Below, piece after piece: positions 49,230-58,121 of a DNA stretch of 64,000 nt. Positions within the stretch are counted from its first letter, which is position 1, and every line of letters begins with the position of its first letter. Both the position numbers and the translations under genes were made by a program. Location of the stretch: the NCBI GenBank assembly GCA_045110335.1, contig JBGCGB010000015.1, positions 62,001-126,000 on the forward strand, read 5' to 3'. This DNA is from CALBPI01 sp045110335. GTDB lineage: Bacteria > Pseudomonadota > Gammaproteobacteria > Steroidobacterales > Woeseiaceae. Under the pieces are notes generated by a model. The model had not been told where the DNA came from. It worked only from the letters and a program-made list of their open reading frames with translations, and made no database searches.

Positions 49230-50810
49230 TCAACGCACATCGCCGTAGATCAACTCACCCAATAACACATCGTCGGGTGTTCGATAGACGCCATCGGGTC
49301 CCGGCGAACCGAAGCTGGCCTCTCGCAGCAAGTTTAGATCCTCGTCGCGATCAAACATGGTGTAACGGGTTTGTTCGTCATCCGAGGTTTGCCAAACGCC
49401 GTCTGCGCCAGCGCTTGAGAATAAATCCTCTTCCAACCTCAGGTTCTTTTCGAGTAGGCGTTGAATGCGAATTCGCGAGATCACATCATCCGCCGTCAAT
49501 GGCAAACCGTCCGCGCCCAACTCGTTGTAGTCGGTAATGGTCAGAACCGTTTGAGTCGGGTCCGAATCGTCATAACTGAATCGATTGATCGGTGTTCTGA
49601 TTTCATCATCACTGTTGAACCAGATGCCATCTACGCCCGCGTTACTGCCACGTAGGAACCCAGTTTGCCGGCCCTGGCTGTCGAACGGACTAAACTGGTA
49701 GTTGCGTATTTGATCGTCAGCCGTATACCAATCTCCATCATCGCCGGCGCCGTCGTATTCGATCAACTCGACGCGCATTTCTGTATCATTACGGGTTACC
49801 GAAAAATATCTTGTGATGCTGTCATCGGCAGTCTCGACAAGGTTGTCTGGACCGCGTTGAACTTGAGTGTTTCGGATTAAGGTGCCTTGGTCATCGTAGA
49901 TGCGGACGATCGAAGCACGATCGGGGTCGTCATCAGCGTTGAACCAGATACCATCTGCGCCCGGTGTTCGAAAACTGGCCAGCACGCGTTCTTCCCCGAA
50001 CGTGGTGAATACACGTTCGCGATACTGTCGCGGCACGTCATCATCGGTGGCGAGTATGCCGTCGGGTCCGCTCAACCATTCGATATCACGAATGTTCAAA
50101 CCGCGCTCATCATTTTCGAATGTCCGATAGCCGTTGATCACGTCGTCAGGGGTAAACCATTGACCATCTACACCGGCATCGCTGAAGGACGTTTCCGAGA
50201 TCACGTCGCCATTCAAATCACGCGTGAATTCGGTGTAACGACGCGGCGTTTCATCGCCAGTCTGCCAAAGACCGTCATTGCCGGCATCGGCTCGATTGAT
50301 GATTCTTTGCGGTAACCCGTCAGCATCATTTTCAGTATCGGTCTGACCAATGATAGCGCCGTCTCGATAGCTCACTGACTGCACCAACGGCGCCAGGAAA
50401 GTGGAGAAGGACACACTGACTTCCGGCGAAGTATTGCCGGCAAGGTCGCTGATGTTGTTCAGTGTCATCGTAAACACGGTGCCGCCCGCGAGTGGCTCGA
50501 TAGGCGTGAAAATCACGCTGTTACTCGCGCTGTCGTAGCTCACTTCTCCACGCACCTGGACGCTCGATGCATTTTGCAACGATACATTGTCAATGTTGAC
50601 GGTAACCGCATCGAGCGCTTCTGAGAAAGTCACGCGAGGATCGGTAACGATGCTGACAGGCCCGGCACCATCAACGGGTTCACTGGATTGCAGCGAAGGC
50701 GGCGTTGCGTCGATCGGCGTCGGCGTTGGTGTGCTTGAGCCACCACCTCCACCACAGCCGGTTATCATAAGGACGGCGGTGTAGAACAAGGTTTGCTGCG
50801 TTGTTTTCAT
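49230..50810 (-). CDS. lipoprotein with Ig-like domain and ten 36-residue acidic repeats
   Basis: A 526-residue surface lipoprotein: signal with lipobox ITGC (Cys19), a Gly/Ser/Thr-Pro linker, and an SbsA/Big_5-type Ig-like domain at ~36-137 (SSEPVDGAGPVSIVTDPRVTFSE-like). Ten tandem repeats follow, each with a GxDGxWxTxDD core, at about residues 179, 215, 250, 286, 321, 358, 394, 434, 470 and 506. The DxDG/DD pattern suits Ca binding. Between cores each unit has an aromatic-rich strand (RxYTxF, N-x-Y-x-F), like an RHS/YD-type beta repeat. Function unknown; adhesion or matrix binding is possible. It is monocistronic. Confidence 0.82.
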   Translation of the reverse strand: MKTTQQTLFYTAVLMITGCGGGGGSSTPTPTPIDATPPSLQSSEPVDGAGPVSIVTDPRVTFSEALDAVTVNIDNVSLQNASSVQVRGEVSYDSASNSVIFTPIEPLAGGTVFTMTLNNISDLAGNTSPEVSVSFSTFLAPLVQSVSYRDGAIIGQTDTENDADGLPQRIINRADAGNDGLWQTGDETPRRYTEFTRDLNGDVISETSFSDAGVDGQWFTPDDVINGYRTFENDERGLNIRDIEWLSGPDGILATDDDVPRQYRERVFTTFGEERVLASFRTPGADGIWFNADDDPDRASIVRIYDDQGTLIRNTQVQRGPDNLVETADDSITRYFSVTRNDTEMRVELIEYDGAGDDGDWYTADDQIRNYQFSPFDSQGRQTGFLRGSNAGVDGIWFNSDDEIRTPINRFSYDDSDPTQTVLTITDYNELGADGLPLTADDVISRIRIQRLLEKNLRLEEDLFSSAGADGVWQTSDDEQTRYTMFDRDEDLNLLREASFGSPGPDGVYRTPDDVLLGELIYGDVR

Positions 50811-50982
50811 TGTTTCTCTCCAATTTGATCAGTGTCTATTGGGGTAAGCGATGAAAAGGGAGAGATAGGTCGAAGATAGGGCAAGAATAGGTTGAGCTGG
50901 ACTATAGTTATTACCGTTTTGTTTGATCGTTCTTGCTTGAGTCGATATCGACAAAACGATTGCACCTTGCTACGTTTTCCGC

Positions 50983-52209
50983 ATGGACATGAACCGACGA
51001 ACGCTATTGCAGTTGTTGTCAGCGGCGACACTCGCTGGCTGCGGACAACAGCCGCTCAACGCACAACGCCTTCGTGTCGTTGTTGCTGGCGCGGGCATTG
51101 TCGGCGCCTCCATTGCTTATCAACTCGCGAAGGCCGGTGCTGACGTTACCGTTATCGATCAGAACGGACCAGCGACGCAAGCCAGCCGCGGTACCTTTGC
51201 CTGGGTCAATGCAACCTGGGCGAAACAGCCGCGCAGCTACCATGCGCTTTCTCAGGAAGGCGTGGCGAACTGGCAAGATTGGCAGGCTCAACTGAAGCTA
51301 CCGGTTCGCTGGGGCGGTTCATTGGAATGGTTTTCTAATGCCGCTCGACAACAACGCCTGGTCGAACAAATTGAAGAGCAAGTGGCGTGGGGCGAACCGG
51401 CACGCATGGCGAACGCATCGGCACTTCGGTCTTTGGAACCTAAACTGCAGATCAGTGACTCGACGACGGCCGCCTTCTCACCGAATGATGGCGCTGTCGA
51501 CCCGGTCATCGCGACCCAAAAGTTGCTGGCAGCTGCGTCGACATTGGGTGCAACTGTGCGCTATCCGGCAACGCTAACGGGCACCGTCACTACAGGCACC
51601 CGATTGAAAGCTGTGGAGACATCCGTTGGTCGCATCCCTGCAGACAGACTCGTGCTTGCCACGGGCGCGGCACCCGATACTGCACGTCGTTTCGCCGGTA
51701 TTGATATTCCACAACGATCGACGCCGGGTGTGATCGCCATCACTAAACCGATGCCGCGACTGATCGAGCGTATCGTCGTGGCACCGGGTGTGCATTTGCA
51801 TCAACGTGATGATGGCCGCGTCGTTATGGGTGAACAGGCGGGGGCACCGGACACCGCAGCCCATGATTTACGTTTGCGAGGTCGGCCGACCGATTTTCCT
51901 TCAGCGCTGATCGCAGAGCAGCATGGTCGGCGTATTCGCTCGATTGCCGAACAGTTCATTCCGTCGCTGGCAGCTGCAGAAATTGAGTCTGCCGTGATCG
52001 GCTGGCGGCCGTTGCCGGTGGATGGCCATCCTGTATTGGGCGTTAATCCGGAGCAACCGGATGTTTACATGGCCATCATGCACAGTGGTGTTTCGTTGGC
52101 GCCGATTGTTGGGCAGCTTGCGGCGTTGGAGATCGCCGAGGGTGCGATGGTGGAGCGTTTAATGCCGTATCGACCGACGCGCAGTTTTAGCGATGCTAAT
52201 CGTTATTGA
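50983..52209 (+). CDS. exported FAD-dependent oxidoreductase (DadA/DAO family), Tat lipoprotein
   Basis: A 408-residue flavoprotein. The N-terminus NRRTLLQLLSAATLAGC combines a twin-arginine motif with a lipobox, so it should be exported folded and lipidated. The core has GAGIVGASIAYQLAKAGADV, GTFAWVNATW and a C-terminal GWRPLPVDGHPVLG block typical of D-amino-acid dehydrogenases and related amine oxidases. It would oxidise an amine or amino acid in the periplasm and feed electrons into the membrane. A second ATG two codons in (MNRRT) may be the true start. It is a single gene between convergent/divergent neighbours. Confidence 0.82.
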   Translation: MDMNRRTLLQLLSAATLAGCGQQPLNAQRLRVVVAGAGIVGASIAYQLAKAGADVTVIDQNGPATQASRGTFAWVNATWAKQPRSYHALSQEGVANWQDWQAQLKLPVRWGGSLEWFSNAARQQRLVEQIEEQVAWGEPARMANASALRSLEPKLQISDSTTAAFSPNDGAVDPVIATQKLLAAASTLGATVRYPATLTGTVTTGTRLKAVETSVGRIPADRLVLATGAAPDTARRFAGIDIPQRSTPGVIAITKPMPRLIERIVVAPGVHLHQRDDGRVVMGEQAGAPDTAAHDLRLRGRPTDFPSALIAEQHGRRIRSIAEQFIPSLAAAEIESAVIGWRPLPVDGHPVLGVNPEQPDVYMAIMHSGVSLAPIVGQLAALEIAEGAMVERLMPYRPTRSFSDANRY

Positions 52210-52347
52210 TTGTAGATAGTGCGGGACGTCAGTCTAGAATATAGCTCGGTTGAGGCTTTGTTCGTTCCGCTGGATGTTCATGGTTAGCAAACGTTTTTGC
52301 GATCCGGACCGCCGCAATATGACGATCCGGATCACAAGACGCTTAAA

Positions 52348-54546
52348 TCAAAAAGCGTAAGTTGCCGTCAGGCGATACCGGCGCGGTGCACCAGGCTCTA
52401 CCCAAACATCGGCGAACGAGTTGGTGTAGAACGCTTCGTCCAGTAAGTTATCAATATCAGCGCGGATGCTGAACCCTTCGGCCAACTCATACTGACCAAA
52501 CAAACGGGTCGTTGTATAACTTGGCAAGAAGAAATCGAAACCGGTCCAACCGAGACGTTCGTCGGTGTACAAAAGACCACCGCCGACTTGTGCGGCTTTG
52601 CCGTTCAGCATGAAGTCCTTGCTGACTTGAACGTTGAGCTGATTCTCTGGCGCGTTGATCAGGGGATCACCCGCCTCAATCAATGCACCGAAGTCAGCAT
52701 CCGGGTTGCTGTTCGTGAATTCTGCATCTACGAAGGCATACGATACCCAGAAGTTCCAACCGCTATCTGTTGCGATGTTGGCATCGATCTCGACACCGCG
52801 ACTGCGTGCCTCACCGGCAGAGCGCGAGAAGAAGCCCGCCGCAACGGCTTCGGGACGATCATCGTTCACAAGGATGTTGCTTTGATCGACCTGGAAAGCC
52901 GTGACCGTCAATGCGCCGTCGATATCACTCCAGAAGACACCTAAGTCAGCTTTGAAACCGATCTCTGCACTTTCGGTAAGGTTCGGATCAAACTGGTTAC
53001 CCTGAAAGTCAGAGCCGGTTTGCTGCCGGAAACCTTCGCCGTACGACGCATAGAGACTCACGCCATCGTTCACCGCATAGACAGCACCGAACTGTGGTGA
53101 CACTCGGGAATCTTCAGAAGTGACCGTGTTGACCGGGTCAGCACGCAGGTTAGTCAGGTCTTGAGTGAAATCATCCCAACGCAAACCCACACGCACTTGC
53201 AGTTTGTCTGTCACTTCAATCTGGTCCTGAATGTAAACACCCGCGCCATCGAGAACTTCCTCGCGGTCTGTGTTCGGGCCGGGTACGGGCTGCGGGAACT
53301 GGCCGTAGACGGGGTTAAACGCGTCCAGGAACAAATATTCCGCAGGATCCAAAGTATTGATGTCGGTATCGGCCGCAAAGAAGCCCGGGCGGAAGCGCTG
53401 AATGAACAGGCTGTTTTCAAACTTGTCATAGTCGGCACCAAACAACAGACGGTGTTTCAACTCACCTGTTGAAAATTGGCCAGCTAGCTCAGCACGCAAT
53501 ACTGTGTAGTCGGATTCGAAATCGCGATAGCGGAAGAAGCGCGAGATGGTTTGTCCGTCAAGGAAGAAGGTTTGACGACCACCGAAGTTTGTTTCGGAAG
53601 CGTTACCTTCGAAGGTCGTATCGCGGTAACCAAATCCGGCTAGCAGACTCCAGTTTTCCGAGAAGTTATGCTGCAGTTCGACCTGATGACCAAATACATC
53701 GGTCTCGATCGGGCCGTCGCCGGGCTCGCCAACAAAGGTCTCGCGCGGCGAGAAACCAAATTCTTCGGAGAACAGCACGCCGCGGTCGAACGGTATTTCC
53801 TGTTGAGTCAGCTCCAGCTCGTAAGTCAGGCTGGTTTGCTGGGACAGTTTCCACGTGACCGACGGGTAGAAACCCAAGCGGTTGGTTTCAACGGTGTCAC
53901 GGAAGCTTTCGGCGTCTTCATAAAAACCAACAGCACGCACACCAAATTGGTCGTTCTCGCCGAAGGTTGACTGAACGTCGCCTTCGACGCGCATTTGTGA
54001 CCAACTACCGAGCGTTAGACGTACATCGCCGCCGGTTTCGAAACGCGGGCGCTTGGTGGTGAGGTTGACGGTACCGCCGGGCTCCCCGCGACCGAACAAG
54101 GCGGATCGCGGTCCCTTCAGAACTTCGACGGACTCGATGCCAACGATATCCCGAGGGCCGCCGAAGCCACGCCCGGCATTGAAGCCATTGACGAGAAAGC
54201 CACTGGGCAAGTTGATGTCGCCGGAGAAGCCGCGAATCGAGAAGCTGTTCCACAATCCGCCGAAGTTATTTTGGCGGGCAACGGAGGCAGACAGGTCGAG
54301 TGCGTCGTTAAGATTCAAGGCGCCGACGTCACGGAGCAACTCCAAATCTATGGATTGCACCGCGGAAGGATTTTCGAGTGCATCGAAGTTTCCTTGGTAG
54401 GCACGTCGATCGCCAACCACGAAAATTTCATCAATGCTCTCAGCCTCAGCGTCTTGCGCGACAGCGGTCGGATTCAACATCGCGAATCCACCCACAGTGG
54501 CCATCAGGCCGAACGCGTAATGACGCGTAGATTTACCCTTATTCAA
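52348..54546 (-). CDS. TonB-dependent receptor (siderophore/metallophore type)
   Basis: A 732-residue receptor. The signal peptide is cleaved near NPTAVA-QD, followed by SIDEIFVVG as a TonB box region. The plug has SIRGFSGD, RDIVGIESVEVLKGPRSALF and GRGEPGGTVNLTTKRP, the FhuA/FecA-like siderophore-receptor pattern. The barrel ends YRLTATYAF with terminal Phe. The Zur-like palindrome at 54589 lies 43 bp upstream of its start. Its divergent neighbours are an ABC exporter-type operon, so the ligand is probably a metal chelate; which metal depends on the regulator. Confidence 0.88.
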   Translation of the reverse strand: MNKGKSTRHYAFGLMATVGGFAMLNPTAVAQDAEAESIDEIFVVGDRRAYQGNFDALENPSAVQSIDLELLRDVGALNLNDALDLSASVARQNNFGGLWNSFSIRGFSGDINLPSGFLVNGFNAGRGFGGPRDIVGIESVEVLKGPRSALFGRGEPGGTVNLTTKRPRFETGGDVRLTLGSWSQMRVEGDVQSTFGENDQFGVRAVGFYEDAESFRDTVETNRLGFYPSVTWKLSQQTSLTYELELTQQEIPFDRGVLFSEEFGFSPRETFVGEPGDGPIETDVFGHQVELQHNFSENWSLLAGFGYRDTTFEGNASETNFGGRQTFFLDGQTISRFFRYRDFESDYTVLRAELAGQFSTGELKHRLLFGADYDKFENSLFIQRFRPGFFAADTDINTLDPAEYLFLDAFNPVYGQFPQPVPGPNTDREEVLDGAGVYIQDQIEVTDKLQVRVGLRWDDFTQDLTNLRADPVNTVTSEDSRVSPQFGAVYAVNDGVSLYASYGEGFRQQTGSDFQGNQFDPNLTESAEIGFKADLGVFWSDIDGALTVTAFQVDQSNILVNDDRPEAVAAGFFSRSAGEARSRGVEIDANIATDSGWNFWVSYAFVDAEFTNSNPDADFGALIEAGDPLINAPENQLNVQVSKDFMLNGKAAQVGGGLLYTDERLGWTGFDFFLPSYTTTRLFGQYELAEGFSIRADIDNLLDEAFYTNSFADVWVEPGAPRRYRLTATYAF

Positions 54547-54588
54547 CTTGTTCGTCTCCAGTGATATGACTTATTATTGCGGAATGTA

Positions 54589-54600
54589 ATGTTATAACAT
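54589..54600. promoter_or_regulatory. Zur/Fur-type palindrome in the divergent receptor/ABC promoter
   Basis: ATGTTATAACAT is a perfect 12-bp palindrome in the context GTAATGTTATAACATCC. It resembles the ATGTTATAACAT core of Zur boxes more than the GATAAT-repeat of Fur boxes, from memory. It lies 43 bp from the receptor start and 119 bp from the ABC gene and could control both. Confidence 0.5.
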
Positions 54601-54718
54601 CCAGCGTGTCAATCATCAGCCCTGAATAGGGTGGTGTTTCAACGCGTATTGGCGTGTTTTTCCGACCGTTCTTTCGGATAATGGACGGCTGGACTCAGGT
54701 AATCAGGAGAAAAGCGAG

Positions 54719-55438
54719 ATGACACAACCGATGCTGGTTGCTGACAGTTTGACCGTGGCGCGCGGAGGCAAGACCGTGCTCGATAGCGTGAGTTTCTCGG
54801 TTGAAGAAGGCAGTGTGTTTGCACTGTTGGGCGGGAATGGTGCCGGTAAGTCGACGACTTTATTGACGTTTTTGGGTTTCCTAACGCCGACAGGCGGTAA
54901 CGCCTATGTGGCGTCAGTGGACGCTAGTGGCGCCGCTGCGATGGCGCGCAAGGCGATTGCTTATCTACCGGAAACCGCGACGCTTTATGAGCATCTGAAT
55001 GCTTACGAGAATCTTAACTATCTGATCAAGCTATCCGATGCGTCAGCCAGCCCACAAGAGATCGATGTTGCGCTCGATCGCGTGTCACTCGATAGGGCCG
55101 CCCGGTCACAAAAGCTCGCCGGTTATTCCAAAGGTATGCGCCAAAAGGTGGCCATCGCGTTAGCGCTGCTTCGGGATACGCGGATCTTATTGCTGGACGA
55201 ACCAACATCCGGTTTGGATCCGATCGCTATCGACGAGTTTCATGATTTGGTTCGCAGCTTATCCGAGCAAGGCAAGACGGTGCTCATGGTGACGCATGAT
55301 GTTTACGGCGCCTGCCAGGTGGCTGATCGTATCGGCTTGTTACGGAAGGGTGCCTTCGTCGGGGAGTTCACGGCACCTGAAGATGGCCGTATTGATCCCG
55401 AAGTCGTGCATAACGCGTTTTCCGGCAGAGATCACTAA
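54719..55438 (+). CDS. ABC transporter ATP-binding protein
   Basis: A 239-residue ATPase of the ABC-2/DRA type. Walker A is GGNGAGKST (near residue 39), the Q-loop region is AIAYLPETA, the signature is YSKGMRQK and Walker B ILLLDEPTSGLD with the catalytic Glu. A H-loop VTHD follows. An ATG at 54719 has AAAAGCGAG before it. It is the first of four + genes; it overlaps the first permease by one base. The two following proteins would form its membrane part. Confidence 0.9.
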   Translation: MTQPMLVADSLTVARGGKTVLDSVSFSVEEGSVFALLGGNGAGKSTTLLTFLGFLTPTGGNAYVASVDASGAAAMARKAIAYLPETATLYEHLNAYENLNYLIKLSDASASPQEIDVALDRVSLDRAARSQKLAGYSKGMRQKVAIALALLRDTRILLLDEPTSGLDPIAIDEFHDLVRSLSEQGKTVLMVTHDVYGACQVADRIGLLRKGAFVGEFTAPEDGRIDPEVVHNAFSGRDH

Positions 55439-56862
55439 TGCAGAACCTGTTAACGATCGCGAAGGATGAATGGCGCTTCTGGTTCAGATCCAAATTGGCG
55501 CTTTGGGGTATCGGTGTTTTTGCGGTATTGCTGATCGCCACCGGTGTGCTTACCGGCGTTGAAACCCAGCATGCAGAACATGATCGTCTGGAACATCAGA
55601 TGGCCGCCGAAGAACGCTTTCTAACCCAACCCGCTCGCCACCCGCATCGCATGGTGCATTACGGTCACTATGTGTTCCGTGCACCCGCGCCGCTGGCGGT
55701 GATTGATCCCGGTCTTGATGCCGTCACCGGGCAGTCTATGTTTCTGGAAGGGCATCGTCAAAACTCTGCGGCGTTTGCGGATACCGGCGCAAGTGCCAAT
55801 TTGGGTGGCTTCTCGAGTCTAACGCCCGCACTGGTTTATCAGTTGTTCGGACCGTTGTTGTTAGTGCTGTGTGGCTATGGTTCCGTTGTTCGAGAACGTG
55901 AGTCGGGCACATTGCCAACGTTACTCTTGCAAGGCGTTAGTGGCGGGCAGTTGCTACTCGGCAAATGGTTGGCGTTGTTGATGCTGGCGCTTGTGCTGTT
56001 AGCACCATTGCTGCTCGTCGGCTCGGTAGCCGAGAGTCTGAGCGTCGCGTTGGTGCTGACCGGTGTCTATCTAGTCTATTTTGCGGTGTGGGCTGCGGCC
56101 ATCGTTTTTCTATCTACAGCACTTCGTAGCCGCGCCACGGTGCTGGCTACGGCGACGGCCATGTGGGTCGTGGTCTGTTTGCTGATTCCGTCGATGGCTG
56201 TTGATGCTGTTTCCGGTGGCAGTAGCGAGGCCGGCAAGATTCAGACGGAGCTGGCGATGCTCACTGACCTTCGCAAACTGGGTGATGGTCACAACGCAGC
56301 CGATCCGGCATTCGCCTCGATGCGCGCAAACCTACTAGCACAATACGATGTCGATCGAATCGAAGATTTGCCAGTGAATTTCCGTGGTGTCGTGGCGAGT
56401 TATTCTGAAGAGAAGCTCACCGCCACTTTGAACCAGTACGCGCAAACGCGCTTGGGTGGCGAAGCACATCAGGCGCAACGATTGGGTCGCTTTGGATGGC
56501 TTTCACCGGCATTGGCGGTTGCTGCTTCTTCGCGTGCGATCGCGGCGACTGACATTGCGCACTATCACCGTTTTCTGGAAGAGGCCGAGGCGCTCCGCTT
56601 TCAGTTTGTGCAGCGATTGAACAATATTCACGCGGAGAAACTGCTCTATCAGGTCGATATCAATCGCAGTAACAACGAGGCCTCTTCGGCACGCGCACGC
56701 GTTAGCGCAGAAAACTGGAAGGTGCTCGATGAGTTTCGGTTTGTGCCTGCTGGCCTTACTCCACGAGTTAAGGCGGCGATGCCTACCATGACGATTCTCG
56801 CGGCCTGGCTAACGTTGTTTGTGATCGTGCTCGCGATGGCTGGCAGGCGGCTAAAACCATGA
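55438..56862 (+). CDS. ABC-2 type permease (DUF3526-like), large
   Basis: A 474-residue membrane protein. One helix near residues 19-39 is followed by a large soluble region (~45-135) with many His, then a cluster of five or six helices (~138-270), a second soluble loop (~270-440) and a last helix. The YGSVVRERESGTLPTLLLQGVSG block after helix 2 is the ABC-2 coupling helix signature. This topology with two soluble loops fits DUF3526 permeases of the NosY group. It starts with ATG overlapping the ATPase stop. Confidence 0.78.
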   Translation: MQNLLTIAKDEWRFWFRSKLALWGIGVFAVLLIATGVLTGVETQHAEHDRLEHQMAAEERFLTQPARHPHRMVHYGHYVFRAPAPLAVIDPGLDAVTGQSMFLEGHRQNSAAFADTGASANLGGFSSLTPALVYQLFGPLLLVLCGYGSVVRERESGTLPTLLLQGVSGGQLLLGKWLALLMLALVLLAPLLLVGSVAESLSVALVLTGVYLVYFAVWAAAIVFLSTALRSRATVLATATAMWVVVCLLIPSMAVDAVSGGSSEAGKIQTELAMLTDLRKLGDGHNAADPAFASMRANLLAQYDVDRIEDLPVNFRGVVASYSEEKLTATLNQYAQTRLGGEAHQAQRLGRFGWLSPALAVAASSRAIAATDIAHYHRFLEEAEALRFQFVQRLNNIHAEKLLYQVDINRSNNEASSARARVSAENWKVLDEFRFVPAGLTPRVKAAMPTMTILAAWLTLFVIVLAMAGRRLKP

Positions 56863-58121
56863 ACATGTTGAAAGGCTTTGTTAGAGAAACCGCGTTCATG
56901 GTGCGTGAGCGCGCCGTTATGCTCACCGTTCTTGTGATGTTTGTTTTGTCATCTGTAGCTGTCTTTAGCGGTATCAGCGAGGTGGATACGCAACGGGCCA
57001 CAATCGACGCTTTGCAATTGACCGATAGCGAGGAACGGCTGCTAACACTTGAAGAGCAAAGTGACTGGGGCAGCGCGGCGTATTACAGCTTTTACCTAAC
57101 CTATGACCCGCCATCCACATTTGCTTTCGCAGCGCTCGGTCAGCGCGACAGCGTTGCATGGAAACATCGCGTGCGGGCTCTGGCGCTGGAAGGTCAGATT
57201 TATGAACGGGATGCCGGTAATCCGGTCTTCGCGTTGATTGGACGATTCGATTTTGCTTTTGTTGCCACCTTCTTGTTGCCATTAGTGCTTATCGCATTGT
57301 TGCATGACTTAAGAGCTGGCGAACGCGCCGTTGGACGTCATGATCTGCTAGTTGCGACGGCGACCAATCCATCCATGCTTTGGTTCTTACGAGCGACGGT
57401 GCGTGCGCTGGCTATCGTTGTCGCGATAACCATACCACTGCTCGTCGCCAGCACCGTTCAGGCAACGCCACTTTCTACGATCGGTGTCGCTGCGCTTGCC
57501 ATCGTCTTGCACGCGGCTTTTTGGACCGTTGTCATTCTGGCTTTTTCAGCTTGGAAGCGACCGGCGGCGGTGATCTTGTCGTCCTTACTCGGTGTCTGGT
57601 TGTTGCTGGCTGTCGTGATTCCTGCGGCCGGTAGAATGGTCATTGACCATCTGGTCGAGTTACCCGCCGGGTCAGATATTTTGCTAACGCAACGTGAGGC
57701 GGTGAATGACGCATGGGACTTACCGAAAGAAACGACCATGGACGCATTCGTCGCCCGACATCCGGAATGGGCGCCTTATGCGACGATTGCAACGCCGTTT
57801 GAATGGACCTGGTATTTCGCGTTCCAGCAGGTTGGCGATCAACTTGCCGAGCCGTTGACGGTTGCTTATCGCGAAGGTCGTTTGAAACGGGATCGTTGGG
57901 CATCGATCGTTGCCCTGGCTTCACCGCCAGCGCTCTTGGAGCGAACCCTGCAAGGGTTAGCACAAACCGATGTGTCAGCCGGGATTGAATACGAAGGACG
58001 CGTGCGTGCGTTTCATGAAACGCTTCGCCACTATTACTATCCGAAGTTGTTCAAAGAAGAGCCGTTTGACGCGGACAAACTCGATGATTTACCCATGTTC
58101 AGAACGGAAGAGGCGCGATGA
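56859..58121 (+). CDS. ABC-2 type permease (DUF3526-like), second
   Basis: A 420-residue membrane protein with the same layout as the preceding permease: first helix 18-38, a soluble loop, helices from ~130 to 265, and a long C-terminal soluble region. LRAGERAVGRHDLLVATATNPS corresponds to the coupling helix. The pair probably forms a heterodimer on the ATPase. It overlaps its neighbours by 4 bp on each side. The cargo is unknown. Confidence 0.75.
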   Translation: MNMLKGFVRETAFMVRERAVMLTVLVMFVLSSVAVFSGISEVDTQRATIDALQLTDSEERLLTLEEQSDWGSAAYYSFYLTYDPPSTFAFAALGQRDSVAWKHRVRALALEGQIYERDAGNPVFALIGRFDFAFVATFLLPLVLIALLHDLRAGERAVGRHDLLVATATNPSMLWFLRATVRALAIVVAITIPLLVASTVQATPLSTIGVAALAIVLHAAFWTVVILAFSAWKRPAAVILSSLLGVWLLLAVVIPAAGRMVIDHLVELPAGSDILLTQREAVNDAWDLPKETTMDAFVARHPEWAPYATIATPFEWTWYFAFQQVGDQLAEPLTVAYREGRLKRDRWASIVALASPPALLERTLQGLAQTDVSAGIEYEGRVRAFHETLRHYYYPKLFKEEPFDADKLDDLPMFRTEEAR

